From NCBI GenBank assembly GCA_903843225.1, contig CAIMOX010000002.1, forward strand, positions 62,001 to 126,000: a DNA stretch of 64,000 nucleotides, written 5' to 3'. Below the pieces are notes generated by a model that was given only the letters and a program-made list of their open reading frames with translations, had not been told where the DNA came from and did no database searches. The position numbers and the translations under genes were made by a program. The first letter of the stretch is position 1; each line of letters opens with the position of its first letter. Source of the stretch: an uncultured Actinomycetes bacterium. Lineage in GTDB: Bacteria; Actinomycetota; Actinomycetes; Nanopelagicales; Nanopelagicaceae. Below are positions 55,400 to 64,000 of this stretch, one piece after another.

Positions 55400-57064
55400 A
55401 TGACATTTTCAGTAACCATGCCAGCGCTCGGTGAATCAGTCACCGAAGGCACAGTAACTCGTTGGCTCAAGAACGAAGGCGATATGGTCGCCATGGATGA
55501 GCCACTACTCGAAGTATCGACCGACAAAGTTGATACCGAGATCCCATCCCCCGTCGCTGGCATCCTCCAGCGCATCGTTGTTCAGGTTGATTCCACAGTT
55601 GCCGTTGGAGCAGAACTCGCTGTGATCTCATCCGATGCAGTCACCGCTACTCCGGTTGCGCCGACACCTCCACCTGCTGCTCCTGTTGCTCCAACACCTC
55701 CACCAGCGCCTGTTGCCGCTGCTCCTGCAGCCCCAGCTGCATCTTCAGCTCAAGCTGCTGGCGTTGTTGTCACCATGCCCGCACTCGGTGAATCAGTCAC
55801 CGAAGGCACGGTCACAAGGTGGCTAAAGAGCGTTGGTGACGCTGTCGCAGTAGATGAAGCGCTCCTTGAAGTCTCTACTGACAAGGTCGATACCGAAATC
55901 CCTTCACCTGCCGCCGGAACTATCCTTTCAATTGATGTACAAGTTGATTCAACTGTCGCCGTAGGTGCAAGACTTGCAATGATCGGTGTCGCTGGCTCTT
56001 CGCCAGTTGCGCCAGTTGCGCCAGTTGCTCCAGTTGCGCCAGTTGCTCCAGTTGCACCAACCCCACCACCTGTTGCCACTGCTCCCGCTGCTCCCGCTGC
56101 TCCCGCTTCTTCTCCAGTCGCTCCACCCGCATCATCAAATGTCGATGCTTACGTCACACCAATCGTTCGTAAGCTCGCTGCTGAAAACGGCGTGGATCTC
56201 TCTCGTGTCCAAGGTACCGGTGTTGGCGGCCGCGTTCGCAAAGAAGATATCTTGGCTGCGCGCCCCGCACCTATTGCCCCTGTTAGCACTTCCGTACCGG
56301 CATCGACTGCTGCCCCAACAACATCAGCGCCAGTCGCGATCTCGCCACTTCGCGGAACAACTGTCACGATGTCACGCCTTCGCAAAGTTATCGCCGAACG
56401 CATGGTCCAATCGCTCCAAGTAAGTGCTCAGCTCACGACTGTTGTTGAAGTCGATGTCACCAAGATTGATCGACTTCGTCAGAGCGCAAAAGGAACATTT
56501 GAGTCGCGTGAAGGCGTCAAGCTCACCTTCTTACCGTTCTTTGCCGTCGCAGTATGCGAAGCACTTAAGCAACACCCAGTACTCAACGCCTCAGTCAAAG
56601 GCGACCAGATCACCTATCACGGTGCAGAACATCTCGGAATCGCAGTTGATACTGAACGCGGTCTCCTAGTTCCAGTGATTCGCGATGCGGGTGATCTCAA
56701 TATGGGAGGCGTAGCACGCCGAATCTCTGATGTTGCTGCACGTACTCGTGATAATAAAATTACTCCGGATGAGCTCGGAGGCGGTACTTTCACAATCACC
56801 AACACCGGAAGTCGCGGTGCGCTCTTTGACACTCCAATCATCAATCAGCCACAAGTGGCAATCCTCGGTCTTGGTTCAGTCGTCAAACGACCAATGGTCA
56901 TGAAGGGCACGGATGGCGGCGAAACAATTGCTATTCGTTCCATGGTCTATCTTGCGCTCTCGTATGATCACAGAATCGTTGATGGCGCCGATGCTGCCCG
57001 TTTCTTGGTGACTCTTAAAGAACGTCTAGAAGGCGGAAACTTCGAATCTGATTTAGGACTCTAA
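55400..57064 (+). CDS. sucB: 2-oxoacid dehydrogenase E2 with two lipoyl domains (SucB-like)
   Basis: Acyltransferase core, probably dihydrolipoyl succinyl- or acetyltransferase. The 554 residues hold lipoyl domain 1 (lipoyl lysine K43 in STDKVDTE), lipoyl domain 2 (K162 in the same motif), Ala-Pro-Val linkers, a peripheral-subunit-binding domain ([20 protein letters not shown]), and a catalytic domain with [15 protein letters not shown]. The two lipoyl domains are nearly identical in the first 17 residues ([17 protein letters not shown]). AGGAG lies upstream of the ATG. It directly follows lpd; E1 is elsewhere. Confidence 0.95.
   Translation: MTFSVTMPALGESVTEGTVTRWLKNEGDMVAMDEPLLEVSTDKVDTEIPSPVAGILQRIVVQVDSTVAVGAELAVISSDAVTATPVAPTPPPAAPVAPTPPPAPVAAAPAAPAASSAQAAGVVVTMPALGESVTEGTVTRWLKSVGDAVAVDEALLEVSTDKVDTEIPSPAAGTILSIDVQVDSTVAVGARLAMIGVAGSSPVAPVAPVAPVAPVAPVAPTPPPVATAPAAPAAPASSPVAPPASSNVDAYVTPIVRKLAAENGVDLSRVQGTGVGGRVRKEDILAARPAPIAPVSTSVPASTAAPTTSAPVAISPLRGTTVTMSRLRKVIAERMVQSLQVSAQLTTVVEVDVTKIDRLRQSAKGTFESREGVKLTFLPFFAVAVCEALKQHPVLNASVKGDQITYHGAEHLGIAVDTERGLLVPVIRDAGDLNMGGVARRISDVAARTRDNKITPDELGGGTFTITNTGSRGALFDTPIINQPQVAILGLGSVVKRPMVMKGTDGGETIAIRSMVYLALSYDHRIVDGADAARFLVTLKERLEGGNFESDLGL
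56003..56056 (+). repeat. six 9-bp tandem repeats in the E2 linker
   Basis: CCAGTTGC followed by G, G, T, G, T, A in successive copies codes for repeated Ala-Pro-Val in the linker after lipoyl domain 2. A shorter GCTGCTCCC repeat follows around 56079-56106. Confidence 0.9.
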
Positions 57065-57955
57065 ATGCCAGCACCTTTGCAGCGCATTGCCATCACTGGC
57101 TCGACGGGCTTGATCGGCAGCGCCTTAGTCGGCCATCTGCGTAGTGAAGGGCACACTGTTCAACGTCTAGTGCGCCGTAAAGCGTCAGCCCGGGATGAGA
57201 TTGAATGGGATCCGCAGGCCGGAACAGTAGATCTCGCCTCTCTCACTGGCGTTGATGCAGTCATCCATCTTGCTGGAGCAAATGTCGGCGATCATCGATG
57301 GACAAAGAAATATCGCGCACAGATTCTCAATTCTAGGTTGCTCGGAACAACTACTATCGCTACCGCTGTCGCAGAGGTGAAACCGAAAGTATTCATATCA
57401 GCAAGCGCTATCGGTTACTACGGAGAGACCGGAAATCGCGCCGTGACCGAAACAGATCGTGGCGGCGAAGATTTTCTCGCTGCCGTGTGTCGCGAATGGG
57501 AAGCAGCAGCGGATTTAGCTGGCGATGTTCGAACCATCAAGGTGCGAACTGGCCTTGTTCTCGAACCAACTGGTGGCGCACTTGGGCGAATGCTCCCTCT
57601 TTTCAGGTTAGGCCTTGGTGGAAAATTAGGCTCAGGCAAGCAATGGTGGTCATGGATCACCTTGCACGATGAGATTCGCGCAATCTGTCATCTCTTAGAA
57701 TCAAATCTCTCTGGGCCGGTAAACCTCACCTCGCCAAACCCCGTCACAAACCAAGAGTTCACCGCTGCACTTGCGAGGGCGCTTCACCGGCCAGCACTCT
57801 TTCCAGTTCCTGGCTTTGCTTTGAAGGCGGCCCTAGGCGGCTTTGCAACAGAGATTCTGGGCTCTAAGAGAGTTTCACCCCACGCACTCACTGAATCAGG
57901 TTTTACCTTTGATTACCCACATTTAATGAGCGCTCTCGAACTTCTCGCTCAATAA
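57065..57955 (+). CDS. SDR39U1-type NAD-dependent epimerase (TIGR01777 family)
   Basis: A 296-residue short-chain dehydrogenase-fold protein. The NAD loop is AITGSTGLIGSALVGHL; VFISASAIGYYGETGN contains the Y-x-x-x-like active-site segment of this family; the C-terminal DUF1731-like part is present (SPHALTESGFTFDYP). Its substrate is unknown. It starts immediately after the E2 stop, as in mycobacteria. The 3' end overlaps the convergent oxidoreductase gene by 53 nt. Confidence 0.9.
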   Translation: MPAPLQRIAITGSTGLIGSALVGHLRSEGHTVQRLVRRKASARDEIEWDPQAGTVDLASLTGVDAVIHLAGANVGDHRWTKKYRAQILNSRLLGTTTIATAVAEVKPKVFISASAIGYYGETGNRAVTETDRGGEDFLAAVCREWEAAADLAGDVRTIKVRTGLVLEPTGGALGRMLPLFRLGLGGKLGSGKQWWSWITLHDEIRAICHLLESNLSGPVNLTSPNPVTNQEFTAALARALHRPALFPVPGFALKAALGGFATEILGSKRVSPHALTESGFTFDYPHLMSALELLAQ

Positions 57956-58955
57956 TTTTTCGCGCAGCACGTTTTCCGCTCTCCATCGCACCTTGCTGTG
58001 ACGGATAAGCGCGGTGGTCACCTATGACAAAGAGCCCCTCATCGAGTTGAACCGCAGAGTAAAGCGGCTTTCCTTGGGGATGTACGGGCAGGCTCTGCCT
58101 AATCTCATATCGCCCGATGAGCTCCCACCTTGTCGTATCTCTTCCCCAAATATTCGATAGATCACGCCTGATCTCACTCTCCGACACAATATTTAATGAT
58201 GTCGATGAAAATAACTGCTTTCCCGCAGGCGCATAACTGGGTTGTATATCTGAGATGGCAACTGAGTTTATAAGCGCTCCATGTAGGTTAACTGCGAATC
58301 GAGAACCGTTCGGGATCGGTTCATCCGAGATGTGATACCAGGTTGTTGACGAATTCATTCGCACTACTTCAATCTCAGGAAGTAATTGCGTAGCAGTGAC
58401 TGGGTCGGTCGCAACGACGATATGACGAGCTGAATACGTTGCGTAATCGGTCGTAACGCTCTGTCCGTCAATTCGATGCGCCGTCTCCCCATAATGAATA
58501 TCGGAGATTGGAGCAGCTAACGCGTCCGTGAATGATCCAGCTCCAGCTCGGAGTAATCCCGCGCGTCCGTGAAGGAAGCTTCGGTAAATTTCTCGTCGAA
58601 CTTTATGGTCTACCTGTGAAGGATTGGTAAGAAAGACGCCACGTAAGAAAGGTGTGATGAGATCTGAAGGCGAAGCAATCTTTCCCACAACTCTGAAGGG
58701 GATTAATCCTTGTACAAACGGGGTAAACCCGAGTTCCTTCAGCAATCCCGTATTTTTTATATGCGCGTAACCGGAATTAAAAACTTGAAAACCATGGTCA
58801 AGGCGATATCCATCAATGAGATCACTTTTGACTCGACCTCCCGGCCTATCACTACCCTCGAGTACGAGGGTTGCTACGCCTGCACTCTGCAAATCTCGTG
58901 CTGCCGCCAGCCCAGCAAGACCCGCTCCAATAACGATGCAATCAAATTCACTCAT
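57903..58955 (-). CDS. FAD-dependent amine oxidase-like oxidoreductase
   Basis: From the ATG at 58955 (MSEFDCIVIGAGLAG), which overlaps the stop of the Gfo/Idh gene in an ATGA, the product has 350 residues. It has the FAD dinucleotide loop VIGAGLAGLAAARDL, the GSDRPGGRVKSD motif of the amine oxidase/phytoene desaturase superfamily, and a C-terminal FAD contact GLFVIGDHRAYPSQQGAMESG. The chain is shorter than typical desaturases, and the substrate is unknown. Confidence 0.88.
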   Translation of the reverse strand: MSEFDCIVIGAGLAGLAAARDLQSAGVATLVLEGSDRPGGRVKSDLIDGYRLDHGFQVFNSGYAHIKNTGLLKELGFTPFVQGLIPFRVVGKIASPSDLITPFLRGVFLTNPSQVDHKVRREIYRSFLHGRAGLLRAGAGSFTDALAAPISDIHYGETAHRIDGQSVTTDYATYSARHIVVATDPVTATQLLPEIEVVRMNSSTTWYHISDEPIPNGSRFAVNLHGALINSVAISDIQPSYAPAGKQLFSSTSLNIVSESEIRRDLSNIWGRDTTRWELIGRYEIRQSLPVHPQGKPLYSAVQLDEGLFVIGDHRAYPSQQGAMESGKRAARKIIEREVRERSLNVGNQR

Positions 58956-59965
58956 CGAATAGTGAGAGCGCGAGCCTGATCGATGATCGTTGCAACTGCG
59001 ATAGCAGAGGATGTACTTACCGGCCAATCCCCTTTACCAAGTATCGCTTCTCGGACATGGTGATAGAAGAGCGCATAATTCCCTGGGACCGATTCGCACT
59101 CAATGATCTCATCACCACGATAAATTTTTGCACCGCTGCGTGTATCTTCACTCCACCTGCCATCAACCGGGCGTTTACCGGCGCGCAAAAATGACTCTTG
59201 TGGATCTAAATCATTGATGATCAGAGATCCCTCATCTCCGCTCAGTCGAATCCGAGGTCCGGGTGCGCCGATGATGGCACTCGCTGCCAAATAAGAATCG
59301 ACGCCTGACTCATGCTTGAGCGTTAAGACGACATCATCATCTGCGTAACCGCGAATCGAGCGAACAGATGCATAAGTGAGTTCAGCAGGGCCAAACCAAT
59401 CAAGAGCTGTTGATATCAAATGGGGTTGAAGGTCGAGCAAATTTCCTCCGCCATCTAGGGAAGAAGAACGTTCTCTCCAGGCGGTGGGATTAGGCTCCGG
59501 GCGGAATCTTTCGAAGCGGGACTCTAGCCTGAAGGCCTTACCGATCACGCCATCAGCCAAGATTTTCTTGATAGTAAGTGCATCGCTATCCCAAAGACGA
59601 TTGAAGTAAGTTGTTACTGGTACGCCAGTCACAGTGGATATATCTACGATCTCCTGCGTCTCGGCAAGCGTTCGTCCCATCGGCTTATCAACGACAACAG
59701 GAACCCCGGCTCGAACTCCCGCGATCGCATCGCTGGCATGAGCGGTATTCGCGCTGGCCACCACCAAGAGATCAAGACCGAGCTCCAACAAGTCATCAAT
59801 AGTTGAGACCGCCTTCGCGCCTGGATAATCTTCGCGAAGGTGAGCAATCCGCTCTTCGTTCTTCGTTACGGCCCCCACCAGTTCGAAGCCAGTCGAAACT
59901 AAGAGCGGCGCATGGAAGTAGCGCCCAGCCAGACCGAAACCTGAGATACCAACGCGAAGTGTCAT
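58952..59965 (-). CDS. Gfo/Idh/MocA-family oxidoreductase
   Basis: A 337-residue NAD(P)-dependent sugar or related dehydrogenase. The Rossmann start is RVGISGFGLAGRYFHAPLL, and VVDKPMGRTLAETQEI is the conserved E/D-K-P motif. The C-terminal substrate domain begins with SRFERFRPEPNPTAWRE. The substrate cannot be told. TAGAGT lies 7 nt before the ATG. Confidence 0.92.
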   Translation of the reverse strand: MTLRVGISGFGLAGRYFHAPLLVSTGFELVGAVTKNEERIAHLREDYPGAKAVSTIDDLLELGLDLLVVASANTAHASDAIAGVRAGVPVVVDKPMGRTLAETQEIVDISTVTGVPVTTYFNRLWDSDALTIKKILADGVIGKAFRLESRFERFRPEPNPTAWRERSSSLDGGGNLLDLQPHLISTALDWFGPAELTYASVRSIRGYADDDVVLTLKHESGVDSYLAASAIIGAPGPRIRLSGDEGSLIINDLDPQESFLRAGKRPVDGRWSEDTRSGAKIYRGDEIIECESVPGNYALFYHHVREAILGKGDWPVSTSSAIAVATIIDQARALTIR

Positions 59966-59978
59966 GGTGTGAACTCTA
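59966..59978 (-). promoter_or_regulatory. -10 element for Gfo/Idh-flavoprotein operon, leaderless start
   Basis: TAGAGT at 59978-59973 on the minus strand, 7 nt, then ATG at 59965. Confidence 0.55.
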
Positions 59979-59993
59979 CTTCGCGTAGCGCGA

Positions 59994-62183
59994 TTAGTCC
60001 TCGATCTTTGACGGCCACCAGATCTTCGAGCCGAATTGATGAACCACTGCCGGCACCAAGATAGAGCGAACGATCAGCGTATCGAGCAAAACGCCGAAGG
60101 CGACTGAGAAGCCGATCTCGGCAAGGAAGACAAGTGGCAAGATTCCGAGGACTGTAAACGTTGCCGCTAGTACAACACCCGCAGATGTAATCACACCACC
60201 AGTAACTGTAACTCCCTTGGTCATGCCTGCACGGGTACCGAGTTTCTTCGATTCCTCGCGCACTCGCGTCATCAAGAAGATGTTGTAATCGATGCCGAGC
60301 GCAACTAAGAAGATAAAGGCAAAGAGTGGGAAGCCGCTATCTTCACCAGCAAAGTGGAAGAGGTGATGGAAGACGAGCGAACAGACTCCAAGTGTTGCGA
60401 GGTATGAGAGGACGACCGTCACCAATAGCATCAACGAGGCAATAACGCTTCGCAAAAGGAGACCCAAGATGATTGCTATAACGATGAGAACGACTGGGAA
60501 GATTACATGTTGATCACGGGTCGCAGCCTTCGCCGTGTCGTAATAAACGGCCGAGGTGCCACCGACCAGGCTCGCTGAATCGACGGAATGAACCGCAGCG
60601 CGAATTATCGGTATTAGATTCTTCGCCTCATTTGAGTCAGGTGTCGCAACCAGTGTTGCATTCAAAATGACATGACCATTGACCACCTTTGGAGCGGTAC
60701 TCATTGGACCATCGGTTGATGGGACGACGGTAGTAATTCCTTTTATCGTCAGAAGTTTTGCGGTGACAGCACTTTGATCAGCCTCTGTCGTCCAGATTTG
60801 TGTTGGCTGACCTTCGCCGCCAGAGAAGTATTTAAGGGATAGATTCTGGGCCTTCACTGAGTCAGGAACCTTCGTAAAACTCTGAGCTGTGGAAATACCG
60901 CTCGCATGAAGAGTTGATGCAAATCCAGCAAGAACTACTAGGAGCAGGCCAGTTGCGGCCCAGTACTGGCGAGGCTTACGTGCAGTTGCATTACCGATCC
61001 GCGACCAGAGGCCTAAGAGTTTCTCATCCTCGGTACCAAAGTGTGGAATGCGAGGCCAGAAGATCCATCGACCACAGAGGACGAGAAGGGCTGGAAGAAG
61101 TGTCATGATTGTGATGACAGCACAAGCAATACCAATCGCCCCGACTGGTCCGAGGCCACGGTTATTCGAAAGGCTTGCGAGGAGGAGCAAGAGAAGTGAT
61201 ATCGCGACTGTAGAACCTGATGCCACGATCGGTTCAACAGTGCCGCGCCATGCTTTACGCATCGCATCAACTCGGGATTGCTCGTGATGGAGCTCTTCGC
61301 GATATCTGGCAATCAGGAGTAAGGCATAGTCGGTCGCGGCTCCAAGAACCAGTACAGAGAGAATTCCTTGTGAAGCGCCATCTAGCGCGATGATGTTGTG
61401 TTTAGCCAGTTCATAGATGACCGCACCGGCGAAACTCAAGGCAATTCCAGCTGAGAAGAGCGGGAGAATCCACAAGACGGGTGAACGATAAACAATAATT
61501 AAAATCACTGCCACAACTGAACCGGTCGTGAGCAACAAACTTGAATCGAGTGAACCAAATGCACCGAAGAGATCGGCGAGAATTGCCGCAATGCCGGTGA
61601 CATGAGAGGTAAAACCATTTGTCATCGCAAATTTTGCCGAGTAGAAACGGATCGCATCTGTCACAGCAGGAAGAGCCGGCTTCTTATTGGAGAGATTGAG
61701 GCCAGTTTGATCAGCATTAAATGGAACGCTGGCGAGAATTGCTTTTCCATCCTTTGACGGGAAGGCCACTAGCGGACTATTCGGATCTAAGAAGTCACCG
61801 ATCTTTGCACTTACCTGTGGGATCGCCTGGCCAATTTTATCAACCAGTGGTTGCCCCTTGAGCGTTTGGAGAAAGGCGTTAGCTGCGCCGACCTTAGCGG
61901 CGCTCGCATCTCCAACGAAGAGAACGAGTTCTGGTAGTGATTTATTGGCGCCTGAACTAAATGCCGCTGCTGCCGCATTGAACTTTTCGGTCTCAGCAGA
62001 GCTCGGAAGGAACTTTGAATTGTCATTTTTCTGCACCGTTGAGAGCTGACCAAAGAGTGGACCGGTGATGCTGGAAGCCATCAGCCATCCAACGACTAAG
62101 ACAATCGCAAACCAGAGCGGTTTACGGTGCTTCTTCATATTTGTCGCGACAGGCTGCGGCTCAGTAGACATTAGTGGATCCAT
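59994..62183 (-). CDS. MMPL-family RND transporter
   Basis: A 729-residue membrane protein with twelve predicted helices and two extracytoplasmic loops, arranged as two similar halves. LGAATDYALLLIARYREEL and the corresponding ALGIDYNIFLMTRVREES carry the proton-relay Asp-Tyr pairs of MMPL exporters. In Actinobacteria the family exports lipids or drugs; which applies is unknown. It starts MDPLMSTEP at 62183, or possibly at 62171. A TAAACT (62218-62213) could be its -10 with a short leader. Confidence 0.92.
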   Translation of the reverse strand: MDPLMSTEPQPVATNMKKHRKPLWFAIVLVVGWLMASSITGPLFGQLSTVQKNDNSKFLPSSAETEKFNAAAAAFSSGANKSLPELVLFVGDASAAKVGAANAFLQTLKGQPLVDKIGQAIPQVSAKIGDFLDPNSPLVAFPSKDGKAILASVPFNADQTGLNLSNKKPALPAVTDAIRFYSAKFAMTNGFTSHVTGIAAILADLFGAFGSLDSSLLLTTGSVVAVILIIVYRSPVLWILPLFSAGIALSFAGAVIYELAKHNIIALDGASQGILSVLVLGAATDYALLLIARYREELHHEQSRVDAMRKAWRGTVEPIVASGSTVAISLLLLLLASLSNNRGLGPVGAIGIACAVITIMTLLPALLVLCGRWIFWPRIPHFGTEDEKLLGLWSRIGNATARKPRQYWAATGLLLVVLAGFASTLHASGISTAQSFTKVPDSVKAQNLSLKYFSGGEGQPTQIWTTEADQSAVTAKLLTIKGITTVVPSTDGPMSTAPKVVNGHVILNATLVATPDSNEAKNLIPIIRAAVHSVDSASLVGGTSAVYYDTAKAATRDQHVIFPVVLIVIAIILGLLLRSVIASLMLLVTVVLSYLATLGVCSLVFHHLFHFAGEDSGFPLFAFIFLVALGIDYNIFLMTRVREESKKLGTRAGMTKGVTVTGGVITSAGVVLAATFTVLGILPLVFLAEIGFSVAFGVLLDTLIVRSILVPAVVHQFGSKIWWPSKIED

Positions 62184-62246
62184 TCAGTGGTGTGTGAGTG
62201 ACTCAGGCTCCCAGTTTAACTTGCTTCTAGGAAATATCTTGGGTGG

Positions 62247-62275
62247 AACCTCTCTCTCAACTCGCTCGAGAGGTT
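62247..62275. promoter_or_regulatory. 8-bp inverted repeat upstream of the MMPL gene
   Basis: AACCTCTC (62247-62254) and GAGAGGTT (62268-62275) are perfect reverse complements 13 nt apart, upstream of the MMPL -10 candidate. It could bind a dimeric regulator. The rest of the 172-nt gap shows only the lipB promoter. Confidence 0.35.
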
Positions 62276-62343
62276 AATTTCGCTCGTTATTCGGGCCAAT
62301 CACCGGTTATCCTCGCTATTTAGCAAAAGTTCATCTCGCCAAT

Positions 62344-62355
62344 TAGGCTTATGGC
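62344..62355 (+). promoter_or_regulatory. -10 element for lipB-lipA, leaderless start
   Basis: TAGGCT (62344-62349), 6 nt, then GTG at 62356. An ATG two codons later (62362) is the alternative start. Confidence 0.5.
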
Positions 62356-63012
62356 GTGACCATGACCCTTGCTCCGTCCACCACGGAGCTGCATATCGAA
62401 GGCCTCGGGCTGATTCGGTATGAAGATGCCCTTGCAAAACAGCGTGAGATTCACGCTGCAGTTGCGGAATATTCACACCCAAATACTTTGTTACTTCTCG
62501 AACATCCTCCGGTCTACACCGCTGGTCGTCGCACCACGCAGGACGAACGTCCTGCCGATGGGACACCTGTGATTGATGTTGATCGTGGTGGAAAGATTAC
62601 CTATCACGGCCCGGGCCAACTCGTTGGCTACCCCATCATCGCCTTGAAGAACCGAAATGATGTCGTTGGATTCGTGCGCGAACTTGAGACCGCCCTCATC
62701 GCAGTCTGTGCTGAATTCGGAATTACCGCCGAACGTTATTGTGAGCGCTCCGGAGTATGGCTTCGTGATGGCCAAGGTGATCGTAAAATTGCTGCTATCG
62801 GTATCCGCGTCGCTAAGGGAGTCACCATGCACGGCTTCGCTCTTAACGTCTCCCCCGACCTCACCGCATTTGATCGCATCATCCCGTGCGGATTCACAGA
62901 TACAGGAGTGACTTCCATGGCTCGCGAACTCGGTCGAGAAATTTCTATCGCGGAGGTCGCTCCAGTCATCGAGCGCCATCTTCGTGAAGCGTTGAGTCGA
63001 GTGAGCGCATGA
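62356..63012 (+). CDS. lipB: octanoyl-[acyl carrier protein]:protein octanoyltransferase
   Basis: Moves octanoyl from acyl carrier protein to lipoyl domains. The 218-residue protein has [18 protein letters not shown], the catalytic lysine in [10 protein letters not shown] and the cysteine in IIPCGFTD. It overlaps lipA by 4 nt. Confidence 0.97.
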   Translation: MTMTLAPSTTELHIEGLGLIRYEDALAKQREIHAAVAEYSHPNTLLLLEHPPVYTAGRRTTQDERPADGTPVIDVDRGGKITYHGPGQLVGYPIIALKNRNDVVGFVRELETALIAVCAEFGITAERYCERSGVWLRDGQGDRKIAAIGIRVAKGVTMHGFALNVSPDLTAFDRIIPCGFTDTGVTSMARELGREISIAEVAPVIERHLREALSRVSA

Positions 63013-63938
63013 CTATCGCACCCGAAGGAAGAAAACTTCTTCGCATCGAAGCCCGTAACGCGGCGGTACCTATTGAGAAGAAGCCTGAATGGATTAAAAC
63101 CAAAGCCAAGATGGGGCCTGAGTACACAGCGCTACGTTCACTCGTTGTCCGTGAAGGATTGCACACCGTCTGTCAGGAAGCGGCTTGTCCAAATATCTTT
63201 GAATGCTGGGAAGATAAGGAAGCGACCTTCCTTATCGGTGGTGAACGTTGCACCAGACGTTGCGACTTCTGCAATATTGATACCGGCAAACCTCTCCCGA
63301 TCGATCGCGATGAGCCTCGTCGAGTCGGCGAATCAGTAAAAACCATGGGTCTGCGCTACGCAACGATCACTGGAGTTACTCGCGATGACCTCGACGATGA
63401 GGGAGCTTGGCTCTATGCCGAAACCATTCGAGTAGTGCATGAGATGAATCCAGGCGTTGGTGTTGAGATGCTAGCCCCAGATTTCAGCGGTAATCCTGAG
63501 CTCCTTAACCAAGTATTTGAAACACGTCCAGAGGTCTTCGCTCATAATCTCGAAACTGTGCCACGTATCTTTAAAGAGATTCGTCCGGCCTTTACTTACG
63601 ACCGCTCACTCGATGTTATCTCTCAAGCACAACGATTTGGGCTCATCACGAAATCTAATCTCATCCTCGGTATGGGCGAGACTCGTGAAGAGGTCTCACA
63701 GGCGCTACGCGATCTTCATTCTGCCGGATGCAATCTCATCACCATTACTCAATACCTTCGGCCGACCCCGCTACATCATCCTGTCATTCGCTGGGTTAAG
63801 CCTCAGGAGTTTGTTGAGTTAGCCGATGAAGCGAGTGAGATTGGTTTCTTAGGTGTTATGAGTGGTCCAATGGTGCGATCCTCATATCGTGCCGGTCGAC
63901 TCTATAAACAAGCAGTTGAGAGACGTGGCTCGCAGTAA
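63009..63938 (+). CDS. lipA: lipoyl synthase
   Basis: Radical SAM enzyme that inserts two sulfurs into octanoyl groups. In the 309 residues, the auxiliary cluster is bound by [13 protein letters not shown] and the radical SAM cluster by [11 protein letters not shown]; the final R-S-S-Y motif is in VRSSYRAG. It completes lipoylation with LipB, serving E2 and glycine cleavage genes close by. Confidence 0.98.
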   Translation: MTIAPEGRKLLRIEARNAAVPIEKKPEWIKTKAKMGPEYTALRSLVVREGLHTVCQEAACPNIFECWEDKEATFLIGGERCTRRCDFCNIDTGKPLPIDRDEPRRVGESVKTMGLRYATITGVTRDDLDDEGAWLYAETIRVVHEMNPGVGVEMLAPDFSGNPELLNQVFETRPEVFAHNLETVPRIFKEIRPAFTYDRSLDVISQAQRFGLITKSNLILGMGETREEVSQALRDLHSAGCNLITITQYLRPTPLHHPVIRWVKPQEFVELADEASEIGFLGVMSGPMVRSSYRAGRLYKQAVERRGSQ

Positions 63939-64000
63939 TGGCCGATCTGGTCTATCCCCCAGTAATCGCTACAGTGAAAACTCTATGGCGATATCTAGGT
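63938..64000 (+). CDS. start of a PlsC-like acyltransferase gene (cut by right edge)
   Basis: The ATG overlaps the lipA stop (TAATG). Only 21 codons are present: [20 protein letters not shown]. This resembles the N-terminus of actinobacterial 1-acylglycerol-3-phosphate acyltransferases, but the catalytic H-x4-D is beyond the window, so the call is tentative. Confidence 0.5.
   Translation, partial: MADLVYPPVIATVKTLWRYLG

Noticed and set aside
56003-56106. Possible CRISPR-like repeat
   Set aside because: Units are 9 bp with no spacers and lie in a protein-coding linker.
55635-56423. Leu/Gln/His-rich ORFs in the E2 linker
   Set aside because: Frame shadows of the Ala-Pro-Val repeat.
62491-62979. 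162-codon minus-strand ORF opposite lipB
   Set aside because: LipB is strongly conserved on the plus strand here; no support for the other frame.

Overview
The window is an almost gap-free stretch of an actinobacterial chromosome with base composition near 50% G+C by eye. The gene order is the actinobacterial core order. The left part (aroC, aroE, mltG, ruvX, alaS, aspS, hisS, rsh, secF, secD, ruvBAC, yebC, pdxTS, pimA, patA, pgsA, HIT, thrS) and the right part (trpD, ctaE-qcrCAB, ctaFDC, adoK, HesB-type protein, DUF3043, gcvT, leucyl aminopeptidase, E2, SDR39U1, lipB, lipA) both follow the order I remember from Mycobacterium tuberculosis. The phosphatidylinositol-mannoside genes and the actinobacterial qcr/cta respiratory cluster support this phylum. 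Very short intergenic gaps, many start/stop overlaps and convergent genes that overlap at their 3' ends suggest a streamlined genome. A freshwater or marine planktonic lineage such as Nanopelagicales is a guess, not something I could test.

Layout. 1-9.8 kb: minus-strand block for the end of the shikimate pathway, a minimal prepilin peptidase, cell-wall terminator MltG, RuvX and the Ala, Asp and His tRNA synthetases. 10.0-11.3 kb: a DUF349 protein. 11.4-19.2 kb: stringent-response enzyme, SecDF, RuvABC and YebC. 19.3-20.8 kb: PLP synthase. 20.8-25 kb: DUF3048 lipoprotein, a LemA-like protein and three PI-mannoside lipid enzymes. 25-29.9 kb: a degenerate EF-G-like protein, HIT, ThrRS and p-aminobenzoate synthesis. 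30.0-30.3 kb: tRNA-Gly, tRNA-Cys, tRNA-Val, with the 3' end of the last one duplicated. 30.4-33.3 kb: a more variable patch (small secreted protein, DUF3054, VOC, esterase, EamA transporter). 33.4-42.6 kb: exonuclease, TrpD and the complete bcc-aa3 respiratory supercomplex. 42.7-47 kb: a cysteine-desulfurase relative that has lost its PLP residues, a TusA protein, adenosine kinase, a HesB-type Fe-S carrier, NadA and DUF3043. 47-51.2 kb: aldo/keto reductase and a B12 riboswitch with btuFCD. 51.2-57.9 kb: GcvT, leucyl aminopeptidase, Lpd, E2. 57.9-62.2 kb: flavin oxidoreductase, Gfo/Idh enzyme, MMPL exporter. 62.3-64 kb: LipB, LipA and the start of an acyltransferase.

The genes fit together in several ways. 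LipB and LipA make the lipoyl groups that the two-lipoyl-domain E2 and the glycine cleavage system (GcvT) need, and Lpd re-oxidises them. The qcr and cta genes form one respiratory chain split over two strands. PgsA, PatA and PimA carry out successive steps of PI-mannoside synthesis.

The most striking regulatory feature is a promoter pattern. At 19 start codons a TANNNT hexamer ends 6 to 8 nt before the ATG or GTG, which predicts leaderless mRNAs. In two divergent pairs, only 24-25 nt apart, the two opposing hexamers share the same central TA, so one site appears to serve both genes. The most unusual proteins are the PLP-site-deficient cysteine desulfurase relative coupled to TusA, and a standalone EF-G GTPase domain lacking its nucleotide-binding half. 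I see no CRISPR array, transposase, integrase, rRNA or phage gene.
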